This document shows positions 8,183-17,473 of a DNA stretch of 64,000 nt, piece after piece. Both the position numbers and the translations under genes were made by a program. Location: the NCBI RefSeq assembly GCF_001570905.1, contig NZ_BCSO01000001.1, forward strand, positions 310,001-374,000, given 5' to 3'. Numbering within the stretch: position 1 is the first letter of the stretch; every line of letters begins with the position of its first letter. The DNA is from [Zimmermannella] alba NBRC 15616 (GTDB lineage Bacteria; Actinomycetota; Actinomycetes; Actinomycetales; Microbacteriaceae). The notes beneath the pieces were generated by a model. It made no database searches, was not told where the DNA came from, and worked only from the letters and a program-made list of their open reading frames with translations.

Positions 8183-8340
8183 CACTGACTTCCGGAAATG
8201 TCAGACCCCGCTGCTAGGCTCAGCCTCGCAAGTACATACTCGCGGTCGGCACATGCTGATCCTCGGTAGCGGGTTTCTGGGCAGCGTCCAGAGGCGCCAC
8301 TTCTGACGATCAGCCAGACGTGCACGTACATGTTCTGTTG

Positions 8341-8366
8341 CTGTCTGCCGCGATCGACAGAAAGGA
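8341..8366 (+). promoter_or_regulatory. pnp leader hairpin and ribosome-binding site
   Basis: CTGTC (8341-8345) can pair with GACAG (8356-8360) directly in front of the AAAGGA ribosome-binding site (8361-8366). PNPase leaders are often processed at hairpins for autoregulation; here only the small stem is visible. The rest of the 190-nt gap after the permease gene shows no gene; CTGACA/TGTCAG at 8179-8184 and 8199-8204 flank a TTCCGGAA core and may end the bacteriocin transcript. Confidence 0.35.
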
Positions 8367-8373
8367 CAGGTCC

Positions 8374-10620
8374 TTGGAAGGTCCTGACGTGAAGTTCTCC
8401 GAAGTCGTTCTCGACAACGGCAAGCACGGTACCCGCAAGATTCGTTTTGAGGCTGGCCGCCTCGCCCAGCAGGCGCAGGGCTCCGCCGTCGCCTACCTCG
8501 ACGACGAAACGATGCTCCTCTCGGCCACCTCGGTCTCGAAGCAGCCGAAGGACAACTTCGACTTCTTCCCGCTCACCATCGATGTGGAAGAGCGTTCCTA
8601 CGCAGCCGGCAAGATCCCGGGTTCGTTCTTCCGCCGCGAGGGCCGCCCCTCGACGGAAGCGATCCTCGCCTGCCGCCTCATTGATCGCCCGCTGCGCCCC
8701 TCCTTCGTTGACGGCCTCCGCAACGAGGTGCAGGTTGTTGTGACGGTCCTCTCGATCGCACCGGGCGAGTTCTACGACGCGCTCTCGATCAACGCCGCAT
8801 CGATGTCGTCGCAGCTCTCGGGCGTCCCGTTCTCGGGGCCGATCGCTGGTGTCCGCCTCGCCCTCATCGAGGGCCAGTGGGTTGCCTTCCCGAAGCACGA
8901 GCAGCTCGCAAACGCCGTGTTCGACCTCACCGTCGCTGGCCGCATCATCACGAAGGCTGACGGCTCGGAAGACATCGCCATCATGATGGTTGAGGCTGAG
9001 GCCACCGAGCACGCCTGGGAGCTCATCCAGGCTGGCGCGAAGAAGCCGAGCGAAGAGGTTGTCGCTGAGGGTCTCGAGGCTGCAAAGCCGTTCCTCTCGC
9101 AGCTCGTGAAGGCACAGCAGCAGCTCGCCGAGCAGGCCGCGAAGGAAGTTCGCGAATACCCGATCTTCCTCCCGTACAACGATGCCGCCTACAACGCCGT
9201 CGCAGAACTCGCCGAAGAGGAGCTCGGCTCGGTCTACCAGATCGCCGACAAGCTCGAGCGTCAGGACGCTGATGACGCTCTCAAGGAGCGCGTCAAGACT
9301 GCCATCGCCGAAAAGGTTGAAGCGGGCGAGCTCGACGAGGAAATCCTCGGCATGGTCTCGAACGCATACAAGGCCGTCACGAAGAAGGTCGTTCGCGGCC
9401 GCATCCTCCGTGAAGGCAAGCGCATCGACGGCCGCGGCATGACCGACATCCGTCAGCTCGACGCTGAGGTGGACGTCGTTCCCCGCGTCCACGGTTCGGC
9501 CATCTTCCAGCGCGGTGAGACGCAGATCCTCGGCGTCACCACGCTCAACATGCTCAAGATGGAGCAGCAGATCGACTCGCTCTCGCCGATCACCGCGAAG
9601 CGCTACATGCACCACTACAACTTCCCGCCGTACTCGACCGGTGAGACCGGCCGCGTGGGTTCGCCGAAGCGTCGCGAAATCGGCCACGGCTTCCTCGCCG
9701 AGCGCGCCCTCGTGCCGGTGCTCCCGTCGCGAGAAGAGTTCCCGTACGCCATTCGTCAGGTGTCGGAGGCTCTCGGCTCGAACGGTTCGACCTCGATGGG
9801 TTCGGTCTGCGCCTCGACTCTCTCGCTCCTTAACGCCGGTGTGCCGCTGCGCGCCCCGGTCGCAGGTATCGCGATGGGTCTCGTCTCCGACGAGGTCGAC
9901 GGTGAGATGCGCTACGCCGCACTCACTGACATCCTCGGCGCTGAAGACGCCCTTGGCGACATGGACTTCAAGGTTGCCGGCACGAAGGAATTCGTGACCG
10001 CCATTCAGCTCGACACGAAGCTCGACGGCATCCCCTCGTCGGTCCTCGACGCCGCCCTCAAGCAGGCCTACGACGCCCGCGTCCAGATCCTCGACAAGGC
10101 CATTACCGCCGTCATCGACGAGCCGGACGAAATGGCCGAGACCGCACCGCGCATCATCTCGGTGAAGGTCCCCGTCGACAAGATCGGTGAGGTCATCGGG
10201 CCCAAGGGCAAGGTCATCAACCAGATCCAGGACGACACCGGCGCCGAGATCTCGATCGAGGAAGACGGCACCGTCTACATCGGCGCAACCGACGGCACCT
10301 CGGCCGAGGCCGCTCGCGCCGCGATCAACGCGATCGCGAACCCACAGCAGCCTGAGGTTGGTGAGCAGTACCTCGGTACGGTCGTGAAGATCGCCACCTT
10401 CGGTGCTTTCGTCTCGCTCCTCCCGGGCAAGGACGGCCTCCTCCACATTTCGGAGGTCCGCAAGCTCGCCGGTGGCAAGCGAGTCGAAAACGTTGAAGAC
10501 GTCCTCGGCGTTGGCCAGAAGATCCTCGTGGAGATCACGAAGGTCGACGACCGCGGCAAGCTCTCGCTCGCTCCCGTCCTCGAGGAGAAGGCTGCAGAAG
10601 GCGCAGCAGACGCTGAGTAG
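8374..10620 (+). CDS. pnp: Polyribonucleotide nucleotidyltransferase (PNPase)
   Basis: A 748-residue PNPase with the full domain set: two RNase PH-like domains separated by an all-helical linker, then a KH domain ([17 protein letters not shown], near residue 600) and an S1 domain ([18 protein letters not shown], near 670). It degrades RNA from the 3' end with phosphate and can add tails in reverse. The start is placed at TTG 8374, because AAAGGA lies 7 nt upstream and the sequence from there ([16 protein letters not shown]) matches the usual actinobacterial N-terminus; the ATG-like frame from 8320 would add 18 residues without family support. The gene ends just before a very long terminator. 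Confidence 0.97.
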   Translation: MEGPDVKFSEVVLDNGKHGTRKIRFEAGRLAQQAQGSAVAYLDDETMLLSATSVSKQPKDNFDFFPLTIDVEERSYAAGKIPGSFFRREGRPSTEAILACRLIDRPLRPSFVDGLRNEVQVVVTVLSIAPGEFYDALSINAASMSSQLSGVPFSGPIAGVRLALIEGQWVAFPKHEQLANAVFDLTVAGRIITKADGSEDIAIMMVEAEATEHAWELIQAGAKKPSEEVVAEGLEAAKPFLSQLVKAQQQLAEQAAKEVREYPIFLPYNDAAYNAVAELAEEELGSVYQIADKLERQDADDALKERVKTAIAEKVEAGELDEEILGMVSNAYKAVTKKVVRGRILREGKRIDGRGMTDIRQLDAEVDVVPRVHGSAIFQRGETQILGVTTLNMLKMEQQIDSLSPITAKRYMHHYNFPPYSTGETGRVGSPKRREIGHGFLAERALVPVLPSREEFPYAIRQVSEALGSNGSTSMGSVCASTLSLLNAGVPLRAPVAGIAMGLVSDEVDGEMRYAALTDILGAEDALGDMDFKVAGTKEFVTAIQLDTKLDGIPSSVLDAALKQAYDARVQILDKAITAVIDEPDEMAETAPRIISVKVPVDKIGEVIGPKGKVINQIQDDTGAEISIEEDGTVYIGATDGTSAEAARAAINAIANPQQPEVGEQYLGTVVKIATFGAFVSLLPGKDGLLHISEVRKLAGGKRVENVEDVLGVGQKILVEITKVDDRGKLSLAPVLEEKAAEGAADAE

Positions 10621-10633
10621 GTTCCTCTCACAC

Positions 10634-10670
10634 GGCGAATGGCCCCGGCACCATGCCGGGGCCATTCGCC
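10634..10670. terminator. Bidirectional terminator between pnp and the YbhB-type gene
   Basis: A 16-bp perfect GC-rich stem (GGCGAATGGCCCCGGC at 10634-10649, complement at 10655-10670) with a 5-nt loop, extendable by two pairs on the outside. It lies between convergent genes and can serve both strands. Confidence 0.8.
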
Positions 10671-10692
10671 GTTGACACCCGTGTCCCCACCG

Positions 10693-10750
10693 CTCAGGTC
10701 GCAGTTTCGACCTGAGGTCGCGCGACCTGAGGTCGAAACTGCGACCTGAG
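10693..10750. repeat. Dispersed palindromic repeat, copy 1 (58 bp)
   Basis: An almost perfect loop-less palindrome: 28 of 29 positions pair across a centre at 10721/10722. It is built from AGGTCGCAGTTTCGACCT-like modules and GAGGTCGCGCGACCTGAG. A 39-bp relative (36 of 39 identical to bases 10693-10731) lies at 48489-48527, again between convergent genes. It is distinct from the pnp terminator 23 nt upstream. Confidence 0.85.
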
Positions 10751-10778
10751 CTGGCGTGGGAAGGCGCGGGAGCGGGCG

Positions 10779-11294
10779 CTATGCGCGCTGGTCGGGGTTG
10801 GCCCACGTCGCGTGGACATGGCCGCGGGCAATGATGTGCTCGCGCGCCATGAAGTGCACGCGGGCCGGCGTGAGGTCGGCCGGAACCTCAAGGCGCTCCA
10901 CATCAAGCGCCTGCACCGTCACAAAGTAGCGGTGCGGACCGTGGCCTGCCGGGGGAGCAGCACCGATGAAGTCCGTGCCACCAGCCTCGTTGAGGCGTGC
11001 CGTCGCACCCTCCGGCAGCTCACCCTCGGCAAGCTCCTGCACCGACGCCGGAATGTCCGTCACGACCCAGTGCCAGAAGCCCGACATGGTCGGCGCATCC
11101 GGGTCGTACACCGTCACCATGTAGCTCTTCGCGTTCGGTACGTGCTCCCATGCGAGCTTCGGCGAACGCTCGCTGCCACCCTGGTCCTTCGACACCTGCG
11201 CGAGGGGCAGCTCGCCGCCATCCTGGAACTCGGCGGTGACACGAATCATCGGCACCTCATCGAGCTGCGCGTACGGGTCGTTTCCGTTCTTCAC
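10779..11294 (-). CDS. YbhB/YbcL-type (Raf kinase inhibitor-like) protein
   Basis: A 171-residue protein of the bacterial PEBP family. Diagnostic segments are SPKLAWEHVP, VTVYDPDAP, GFWHWVVTDIP, GAAPPAGHGPHRYFVTVQAL near residue 130, and a C-terminal helix ending AREHIIARGHVHATW. These form the small anion-binding pocket of the phosphatidylethanolamine-binding fold; bacterial members have no settled function. The GTG at 11294 is selected because GGAG lies 8 nt upstream on the minus strand and because residues before it in the longer frame show no family resemblance. The gene converges on pnp and diverges from the M16 protease gene. Confidence 0.88.
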   Translation of the reverse strand: MKNGNDPYAQLDEVPMIRVTAEFQDGGELPLAQVSKDQGGSERSPKLAWEHVPNAKSYMVTVYDPDAPTMSGFWHWVVTDIPASVQELAEGELPEGATARLNEAGGTDFIGAAPPAGHGPHRYFVTVQALDVERLEVPADLTPARVHFMAREHIIARGHVHATWANPDQRA

Positions 11295-11409
11295 TTCGCT
11301 GTCTCCAATCCGCCCGGCGTGAGAAACCCGAGCTCGGCCCATCGTGGCATGTGGAACCGTCGCGAGGCTGATCCGAAACTGTCCGTCCATCGCCTAGGGT
11401 GGGTGAGCC

Positions 11410-12756
11410 ATGACGGACGCCATCAGCCTTCCTCTCGACCAAGCCGAACTCGACATCACCCTCGAGCAGGGCACGCGACTTCGCCGAACGATCCTGCCCT
11501 CGGGCGTTCGCATCCTCTCCGAGTCCGTGCCGGGCGCGGCAAGCTCGAGCATCGGCTTCTGGGTGCCGGTTGGTTCGCGTGATGAAGCGCCGCACCAGTA
11601 CGGCTCAACCCACTTCCTCGAGCATCTCCTCTTCAAGGGCACGGCAACGCGCAGCGCCTTCGACATCGCGCTCGCTTTCGACCGAGTCGGTGGCGAACAC
11701 AATGCCGCTACCGCGAAGGAGCACACGGTCTACCACGCCAAGGTGCGCGACGCCGACCTCCCGATGGCCGTCGAGGTGCTCGCCGACATGCTCTGCGCCT
11801 CCGTCATCGACCCAGACGAGTTCGAGACCGAGCGCGGCGTCATCCTCGAAGAACTCGCGATGGCCGACGACGACCCGAACGACGTTCTCTGGGAACGCTT
11901 CCACGAGGCCATCCTCAAAGGTCACCCGCTCGGACGCCCGATCGGAGGCACGCCAGAGTCGATCCGCGCAGCGAAGCGGGACGACGTGTGGGACCACTAC
12001 CGCGCCCACTACCGTCCGGCCGAACTCGTCGTGACCGTTGCTGGTGCTGTCGATCACGCGGCGCTCGTCGACCAGGTCGACCGCGCACTCCGCGCTGGCG
12101 GCTGGAACCTCGATGAGGTGCAGAGCCCCTGCGCGCGCCGTCCCCACATCGCCCCCGAGCGTGAGGCGGGCCCCAAGCTCGTGCACGTTGAACGCCCGCT
12201 TGAGCAGGTGAACCTCCTCATCGGTACGCCGGGCCTCACCATCCACGACAGTGACCGGCACGCGCACGCCCTCACGCACCGCATCTTTGGTGGCGGTATG
12301 TCCTCGCGCCTGTTCCAGGAAATCCGTGAGAAGCGCGGCTACGCCTACTCGGTGCACTCCTTCGCGGGCGGACACTCGGATGCAGGCCTCGCCGGCATGT
12401 ACGCGGGATGCGCGCCGCAGAGGACGCTTGATGTCATCCGCGTCATGCGCGCAGAACTCGACAAGCTCATCCAGGACGGCGTCACCGAACAAGAACTCAG
12501 CGACGCGAAGGGCGCCGCAGCCGGTGTCTCGGCCCTCGCGCTCGAAGACAGCGACACGCGTATGCACCGCCTGGGCCGCAGCGAAATTCACCTGGGGGAG
12601 TTCCTTGACCTCCCCGCATCGCTCAAGCGCATGAATGCCGTCACGACAGAAGACTGCCGACGTGTCGCGGAGCGTGTGTTCGGCGGATCACTCCAAGCAG
12701 CAGCCGTCGGCACGCTGCCCGACGACGCCCGCACCGCACTCGAGGAACTGCCGTGA
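11410..12756 (+). CDS. M16-family zinc metallopeptidase (processing-peptidase-like)
   Basis: A 448-residue member of the pitrilysin/mitochondrial processing peptidase family. The inverted zinc motif HFLEH lies at residues 68-72, with the third ligand in ERGVILEELA (E147 or E148). The C-terminal half has the inactive-domain landmarks, including GGGMSSRLFQEIREKRGYAYSV. In actinobacteria this gene usually follows pnp and precedes dapB, as here. The protein has no signal peptide. The substrate is unknown. The -10-like box TAGGGT (11395-11400) lies 9 nt before the ATG, so the mRNA leader is very short. It overlaps the phosphatase gene by 4 nt (GTGA). Confidence 0.92.
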   Translation: MTDAISLPLDQAELDITLEQGTRLRRTILPSGVRILSESVPGAASSSIGFWVPVGSRDEAPHQYGSTHFLEHLLFKGTATRSAFDIALAFDRVGGEHNAATAKEHTVYHAKVRDADLPMAVEVLADMLCASVIDPDEFETERGVILEELAMADDDPNDVLWERFHEAILKGHPLGRPIGGTPESIRAAKRDDVWDHYRAHYRPAELVVTVAGAVDHAALVDQVDRALRAGGWNLDEVQSPCARRPHIAPEREAGPKLVHVERPLEQVNLLIGTPGLTIHDSDRHAHALTHRIFGGGMSSRLFQEIREKRGYAYSVHSFAGGHSDAGLAGMYAGCAPQRTLDVIRVMRAELDKLIQDGVTEQELSDAKGAAAGVSALALEDSDTRMHRLGRSEIHLGEFLDLPASLKRMNAVTTEDCRRVAERVFGGSLQAAAVGTLPDDARTALEELP

Positions 12757-13358
12757 GCCACTACATCTACCTCGTCCGCCACGCACAGCAGCGTGACGCA
12801 GAACACGGCGTCGTCGATGCACCGCTCGATGACTTCGGCAAGCGCCAGGCCCACAAGGTAGGGCGGCGTCTCGCCCAGGTGCCGTTCACCGCGAAGTACA
12901 CCTCACCGCTCGACCGTGCACTCGAAACAGCGCGCATCATCGACGGCTACACACAAGGGCCGGACGCTGAGGAGTCGACGCTGCTCTTTGACTGCATTCC
13001 CTCTGGCCTCACCGACGAGACACCTGCGTTCTATGAGCGTTTCTTCACCGGCATTCCGAACGAAGACATCGACGCGGGCATCGCCCAGATGCACGACGCC
13101 TTCGACGCCTTTCTCACGCGTACCCGCGGCGATGAGCACACGCTCATCGTGACCCACAACTTCGTGATCGGCGCGTTCATTGCGAAGGCGCTCGACTGCC
13201 CGAGCTGGCGTTGGCTCGGCCTCAACACGCTCAATGCCTCGATCTCGGTGCTGCGCATTCGTTCAACGAAGCCAGCCGAACTCCTCGTCCTCAACGACGT
13301 CGCACACCTCGCGCCAGAAGAGCGCACCGGGGCGACCCTCGCGCAACTGCCGTTCTAG
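12753..13358 (+). CDS. Histidine phosphatase / phosphoglycerate mutase-like protein
   Basis: A 201-residue protein of the histidine phosphatase superfamily. The N-terminal phospho-acceptor is in LVRHAQQRD (RHA rather than the common RHG), followed by TSPLDRALETA with the second Arg and a C-terminal catalytic VTHNFVIGAF. Family members remove phosphate from sugars, phosphoproteins or other small molecules; RHA and the length do not decide which. The GTG start at 12753 overlaps the M16 stop, so translation is coupled. The next gene, dapB, has its own -10 box inside the short gap. Confidence 0.85.
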   Translation: MSHYIYLVRHAQQRDAEHGVVDAPLDDFGKRQAHKVGRRLAQVPFTAKYTSPLDRALETARIIDGYTQGPDAEESTLLFDCIPSGLTDETPAFYERFFTGIPNEDIDAGIAQMHDAFDAFLTRTRGDEHTLIVTHNFVIGAFIAKALDCPSWRWLGLNTLNASISVLRIRSTKPAELLVLNDVAHLAPEERTGATLAQLPF

Positions 13359-13364
13359 CCCGCG

Positions 13365-13370
13365 TACGCT
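13365..13370 (+). promoter_or_regulatory. -10 box of a leaderless dapB transcript
   Basis: TACGCT ends 7 nt before the dapB ATG at 13378, with no ribosome-binding site in between. Confidence 0.55.
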
Positions 13371-13377
13371 GGAGCCT

Positions 13378-14103
13378 ATGACTCTCGCGGTTTCTGTGTA
13401 CGGCGCCACCGGTCGCCTCGGCTCACACATTTGTGAGCTCGTGAACGATGCCGAAGATCTCACACTACACTCGGCGCTGTCGAGCCGGTCCTCACTCGAG
13501 GAGATTGCCGGTGCCGATGTCGTCATTGATGTAACGCACATCGATGCTTCCGAGCCTCTCGTGAAGTACGCACTGCAGGCGGGTGTGCCGGTCGTCGTCG
13601 GTACGAGCGGCTGGAACGCTGAGCGCCTCGTGCAGCTGGCACCGCGCATTCCCGACAATCTCGGTGTGCTTGTGGTCCCGAACTTCTCAATCGGCTCCGT
13701 GCTCGGCACCCACCTCTCGACGATCGCGGCGCGCTTCTTCGACGACGTGGAAATTCTCGAGGCCCACCATGCGAGCAAGGTCGATGCACCTTCGGGAACC
13801 GCCGTCCGCACGGCAGAACGCATCAACGAGGTGCTCGTGGCACGGGATGCGTCGCCGCAGGCCAACGCAGATGCAACCTCGCGCGGTGAAACGATCGGCC
13901 GCGTACCCGTGCACGCCATGCGTCTGCCGGGCGTGGTCGCCGAACAGCGTGTCATCTTCGGCGGCACGGGGGAGACCCTCGACATCCGCCACCTCACCAC
14001 CTCATCCACGGCCTACGACCGCGGCATCCTGCTCGCCCTTCGAAGTGCGCCCGAAGCCCGCGGCCTCATCACGGGCCTTGACGAACTGCTGGAGCTGTCA
14101 TGA
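13378..14103 (+). CDS. dapB: 4-hydroxy-tetrahydrodipicolinate reductase
   Basis: A 241-residue enzyme of lysine and meso-diaminopimelate synthesis. The nucleotide-binding start VYGATGRLGSHI, VIDVTH, GTSGWN, VPNFSIGSVL and the catalytic block EAHHASKVDAPSGTA (about residues 126-140, His pair and Lys) are all present. It reduces hydroxy-tetrahydrodipicolinate with NAD(P)H, supplying both lysine and the cell-wall cross-linking residue. The ATG at 13378 is supported by the -10 box seven bases upstream. Its stop overlaps the start of the following small membrane protein gene (ATGA), so the two are co-transcribed, together probably with the upstream M16 unit. Confidence 0.95.
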   Translation: MTLAVSVYGATGRLGSHICELVNDAEDLTLHSALSSRSSLEEIAGADVVIDVTHIDASEPLVKYALQAGVPVVVGTSGWNAERLVQLAPRIPDNLGVLVVPNFSIGSVLGTHLSTIAARFFDDVEILEAHHASKVDAPSGTAVRTAERINEVLVARDASPQANADATSRGETIGRVPVHAMRLPGVVAEQRVIFGGTGETLDIRHLTTSSTAYDRGILLALRSAPEARGLITGLDELLELS

Positions 14104-14579
14104 CCGCACGCACCCGCGCCAAGATCTTCGCCCTCGTCATCGCGACGGTCCTCGTGCTCTACTTCGTCATGAGTATCCGCATCGCCTGGACGCTCCTTGG
14201 CTCCGGCGACGCCGTGAACATTGCGCTCGGCGTCGGCATGATCATCTTGCCGGTGCTCGGCGCGTGGCTCATCGGACGCGAAGTGATGTTCGGATTCCAG
14301 GCTGAGCACCTGCTCAAGCGCATGGAAGCCGAAGGGTCACTGCCGGAGGATTCGCTCCCGAAGCTCCCGAGTGGACGCCCTGACCGTGCCGCCGCCGACG
14401 CCGAGTTCCCGAAGTGGAAGGCTCAGGTCGAGGCAGAGCCGGAGAGCTGGCGCGCCTGGTATCGCCTCGGGCTCGCGTACCGTGCGAGCGGAGACAATGG
14501 CCGGGCCCGAGCGAGCGTGCGTCGCGCGATCGAACTCGAGCGTGCCGAGTCGCGCGCGGGGGATGCCGCCACGGCTTGA
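14100..14579 (+). CDS. Small membrane protein with a TPR-like C-terminus
   Basis: A 159-residue protein of unknown role. Two membrane helices (about residues 8-30 and 40-60) are followed by a charged linker and a helical pair, WRAWYRLGLAYRASGDNGRA followed by RASVRRAIELE, which fits one tetratricopeptide repeat. The TPR part should face the cytoplasm. Genes of this kind often sit behind dapB in Micrococcales, as here with a 4-nt ATGA overlap, but I know of no established function. It ends 86 nt before thyX. Confidence 0.75.
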   Translation: MTARTRAKIFALVIATVLVLYFVMSIRIAWTLLGSGDAVNIALGVGMIILPVLGAWLIGREVMFGFQAEHLLKRMEAEGSLPEDSLPKLPSGRPDRAAADAEFPKWKAQVEAEPESWRAWYRLGLAYRASGDNGRARASVRRAIELERAESRAGDAATA

Positions 14580-14651
14580 GGCTCTCCTCAACGCGCCTGT
14601 CGGATCCGGACAGCGCTTCGCCTGAGGCGGCCGGAGGAACGACGCGTCCGG

Positions 14652-14657
14652 TAGGCT
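14652..14657 (+). promoter_or_regulatory. -10 box for a leaderless thyX transcript
   Basis: TAGGCT ends 8 nt before the GTG at 14666, without a ribosome-binding site in between. Confidence 0.5.
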
Positions 14658-14665
14658 CTCGTGGC

Positions 14666-15409
14666 GTGAGCCAGAACGCTGAACACCTCGAACCACAGTT
14701 CCGTAGCGATGTCACCGTTGAGCTTGTCCGCGCCGCCGCGAGCGACCGCGATGTGCTCTACGCAGCACGCGTGTCCACGCAGGGTGAGCAGACGCTCGAA
14801 TCGGCCCAGTCGGACGCCGAGGCAAGCGCCCGCGACCGCGGCCTCATCAACTACCTCATGCGCGACCGTCACGGTTCGCCGTTCGAGCACAACTCGATGA
14901 CGTTCTACGTGCAGGCACCGATCTTCGTGTTCCGCGAGTTTCAGCGTCACCGCATCGCGTCCTACAACGAGGAGTCGGGCCGCTACCGCGAACTTCGCCC
15001 CGTGTTCTACACGCCCGCTCCCGAGCGCAACCTCGTCCAGGAAGGCAAGCCCGGCAAGTACGTCTTCGTCCCGGGCAGCGCCGAGCAGCACGAACTCGTC
15101 GACCGTGAGATTCGCGAGAGCTCGATCCGCGCCTATGAGTCGTACCAGCGAATGCTGGCGGCCGGCATCGCTCGCGAGGTGTCGCGCGCCGTCCTCCCGC
15201 TCAACATCTACTCGTCGATGTACGTCACGATGAACGCTCGCGCGCTCATGAACTTCCTCTCGTTGCGCACGAAGCGTGAAGACTCGCGCTTCCCGTCGTT
15301 CCCGCAGCGTGAGATCGAAATGTGCGCCGAGAAGATGGAAGCGTTCTGGCGCGAGCTCATGCCGCTCACCGCCGAAACCTTCGACGAGAACGGTCGCGTT
15401 GCCCCCTAG
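14666..15409 (+). CDS. thyX: FAD-dependent thymidylate synthase
   Basis: A 247-residue flavin-dependent thymidylate synthase. The ThyX motif is intact: RHR at 94-96, then S99, N101, E102, S104 and R106-Y107 (RHRIASYNEESGRY). ThyX methylates dUMP to dTMP using methylene-tetrahydrofolate and reduced FAD, unlike ThyA. The GTG at 14666 is preferred because of the -10 box TAGGCT eight bases upstream and because the family match begins shortly afterwards; the long frame from 14414 overlaps the preceding gene and shows no resemblance. The 3' end overlaps the hemW start by 11 nt. Linkage to dapB is frequent in actinobacteria. Confidence 0.96.
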   Translation: MSQNAEHLEPQFRSDVTVELVRAAASDRDVLYAARVSTQGEQTLESAQSDAEASARDRGLINYLMRDRHGSPFEHNSMTFYVQAPIFVFREFQRHRIASYNEESGRYRELRPVFYTPAPERNLVQEGKPGKYVFVPGSAEQHELVDREIRESSIRAYESYQRMLAAGIAREVSRAVLPLNIYSSMYVTMNARALMNFLSLRTKREDSRFPSFPQREIEMCAEKMEAFWRELMPLTAETFDENGRVAP

Positions 15410-16619
15410 CGCTCTTCCGCTCGGCGAGCCGGTTCCGGACGACGGTGCCCTTCCCGCCAGCTGCCGCGATGGCGTCGATTCGCGCGAGTTCGGTATCTAC
15501 TTGCACGTGCCGTTTTGCCGCGTCCGCTGCGGCTATTGCGACTTCAACACGTACACCGCGACGGAACTGCGCGGCGTCTCACAGGCGTCCTACCCGGATG
15601 AGGTCGCGAAAGAAGTTTCGCTCGCACATCGCGTGATGGACGATGCGGGCGTCCTTCGTGAGGCCGCGACCGTCTTCGTCGGTGGCGGAACGCCCACGCT
15701 CTTGCCACCCGGAGAGCTTGCTCGCATGCTCGGCACGCTCCGCGAGACCTTCGGATGGAAGCCGGACGCGGAAGTCACGGTCGAAGCAAACCCTGACACC
15801 GTCGGGCCGCGAGAGCTCGAGGAGCTTGCCGCCGCTGGCGTCACGCGCCTGAGCATCGGCATGCAGTCGGCGGTTCCTCACGTCCTCCGTGTGCTTGATC
15901 GCACCCATAATCCGGAGCGAATCGGCCCCGTCGTCGCGGCAGCCAAGGCGGTCGGCCTCGAGACGAGCGTTGACCTCATCTACGGTGCGCCGGGGGAACG
16001 GCTCGAGGACTGGCGAGCCTCAATCGATGCTGTGCTCGAGCATGAGCCACACCACATCTCCGCCTACGCGCTCATCGTCGAAGAGGGCACCAAGCTTGCC
16101 CGTCAGATCGCGCGCGGCGAGGTGCCAGCGCCGGACGACGACCTCCAGGCGACCATGTACGAGCTTGCCGATGAACGCTTCGCAGCGGCAGGCTACGAGT
16201 GGTACGAGATCTCGAACTGGTCGCGCGGGGGAGCGCATCCTTCGCGTCACAACCTCAATTACTGGCGCGGCGCGGACTGGTGGGGCTTCGGGCCCGGTGC
16301 ACACAGCCACATCGGTGGCGTGCGCTTCTGGAACGCGAAGCATCCCGCCGCCTACGCAGAACGTTTGAGTCGCGGCGTCACCCCGGCTGTTGGCCGCGAG
16401 GTGCTGGATGAGGAAACGCGACGAACCGAACGGATCCTCCTCGAAACCCGCATCCGTGAAGGGCTGCCGGTCGCGGTATTGCGGGATCGGACACCCCTTG
16501 CGGGCCTCATCGCGGATGGCCTCGTGGACGGGCGCGCGGCGCTTGCAGGACGCGTCATCCCGACGCTCAAGGGGCGCCTCCTCGCCGACCGCATCGTGCA
16601 TGGCCTCGACGTGGCATAG
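15399..16619 (+). CDS. hemW: Radical SAM protein HemW (heme chaperone)
   Basis: About 406 residues from a TTG start that overlaps thyX. The radical-SAM cluster motif is CRVRCGYC (C40, C44, C47), followed by DFNTYT, the VGGGTPTLL SAM-binding segment and the HemW C-terminal region with FGPGAHSHIGGVRFWN. HemW binds heme and hands it to apoproteins; earlier annotations call it coproporphyrinogen III oxidase HemN, but HemW lacks HemN's additional N-terminal ligand. The start is not certain: the residues LPPSALPLGEPVP right after the TTG look like the usual N-terminus of Micrococcales HemW, while the upstream part of the frame does not. A strong terminator follows. Confidence 0.9.
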   Translation: MPPSALPLGEPVPDDGALPASCRDGVDSREFGIYLHVPFCRVRCGYCDFNTYTATELRGVSQASYPDEVAKEVSLAHRVMDDAGVLREAATVFVGGGTPTLLPPGELARMLGTLRETFGWKPDAEVTVEANPDTVGPRELEELAAAGVTRLSIGMQSAVPHVLRVLDRTHNPERIGPVVAAAKAVGLETSVDLIYGAPGERLEDWRASIDAVLEHEPHHISAYALIVEEGTKLARQIARGEVPAPDDDLQATMYELADERFAAAGYEWYEISNWSRGGAHPSRHNLNYWRGADWWGFGPGAHSHIGGVRFWNAKHPAAYAERLSRGVTPAVGREVLDEETRRTERILLETRIREGLPVAVLRDRTPLAGLIADGLVDGRAALAGRVIPTLKGRLLADRIVHGLDVA

Positions 16620-16635
16620 CGCTTCACCTGCACGA

Positions 16636-16672
16636 GAACGGGGCCAGACAGCACTGCTGCCTGGCCCCGTTC
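16636..16672. terminator. Bidirectional terminator between hemW and the DUF4870 gene
   Basis: GAACGGGGCCAG (16636-16647) pairs perfectly with CTGGCCCCGTTC (16661-16672); four further pairs form inside. It lies between convergent genes 10-20 nt from both stops. Confidence 0.8.
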
Positions 16673-16682
16673 CGTGATGCCG

Positions 16683-17333
16683 CTACTTGATGAGGCGGAA
16701 GTTGATCGGGTAACGGTACGAGCCCGTGTCCTTCGCCTTCATGCCACCAATGATCGCGAAGACAATGTTGCCGATCGTGACGACCGGATAGAGCAGACCG
16801 ACGAGCGCCGAGGTGAGGCCAAAGTCGAAAAGACCGATCGTGAAGGCCAGGATCGTCTGGAGCACGAAGAGGCCAGCAATAATGATCGCCATCGTGAGGC
16901 CGAAGTTGAAGGCCTCCTTGCCCTCACGGTTCGAGGCGGGGCCGCGGTCCTTCATGAGCGCCCAGCCAATGCCCGAACCCACCGGGCCAAGCGCTTCAAG
17001 GAAGTGGCAGATGTAGGCGCCCGAGTGGTCCTCAGCGCTGACCGCACCGCCCGGGAACATGCCAGGCTGCGTGTACGCAAACTGCTGCTGCCCGTAACCG
17101 GGCTGCTGCCCGTAACCGGGCTGCTGCCCGTAACCGGGCTGCTGACCGTAATCGGGCTGCTGACCGTACTGCGGAGCCTGCTGACCATAGTCCGCTGCCT
17201 GCTGACCGTAGCTCGGCTGCTGATCGGGCTGCCCCGAGGGTGCATCAGCCTGGCCGCCCCAACCCTGCTGGCCGTCTGCTGACTGGCCGTACGGGTTCGG
17301 CTGGTTCTGACCGGTGTTCTCTGGATAGCTCAT
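16683..17333 (-). CDS. DUF4870 (Tic20-like) membrane protein with a Gln/Gly/Tyr repeat tail
   Basis: A 216-residue protein. The first 90 residues are of low complexity, with repeated [10 protein letters not shown] units and no charge to speak of; residues about 105-216 form the DUF4870 domain, with [10 protein letters not shown], a polar loop, and three membrane helices ([20 protein letters not shown] and two more) before the [17 protein letters not shown] end. The disordered segment should be cytoplasmic. No biochemical role is known for the family. The exact 18-bp DNA repeats behind the tail suggest its length can vary. The ATG at 17333 has GAAGGG 11-12 nt upstream. The gene is transcribed away from hrcA. 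Confidence 0.85.
   Translation of the reverse strand: MSYPENTGQNQPNPYGQSADGQQGWGGQADAPSGQPDQQPSYGQQAADYGQQAPQYGQQPDYGQQPGYGQQPGYGQQPGYGQQQFAYTQPGMFPGGAVSAEDHSGAYICHFLEALGPVGSGIGWALMKDRGPASNREGKEAFNFGLTMAIIIAGLFVLQTILAFTIGLFDFGLTSALVGLLYPVVTIGNIVFAIIGGMKAKDTGSYRYPINFRLIK
17085..17156. repeat. 18-bp tandem repeat inside the DUF4870 gene
   Basis: Three identical 18-bp units (CTGCTGCCCGTAACCGGG) run from 17085 to 17138, followed by a fourth at 17139-17156 with two changes. Each encodes six residues (PGYGQQ on the minus strand), so slippage changes protein length without shifting frame. Confidence 0.9.
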
Positions 17334-17473
17334 GGTGGACAGTGCCCTTCAGTTCAAAGTCTTGTCGGGGTACGTTCGCTCATGGCGCGAGCGCGCACGA
17401 AAGAACAGGGTACTCGCCTCGCTAAACTCGGAGATTGCCAAGGCGAACACAAGGTGGCACGGAGGTGACTGTA

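Noticed and set aside
8044-10806. A 920-residue open frame on the minus strand across pnp
   Set aside because: Frame opposite a highly biased GC-rich gene; the translation is rich in Asp, Arg, Val and Glu without domain features, and pnp on the other strand is certain.
17085-17156. Possible CRISPR array or minisatellite
   Set aside because: The 18-bp units have no spacers, lie in frame in the DUF4870 gene and encode a regular peptide repeat.
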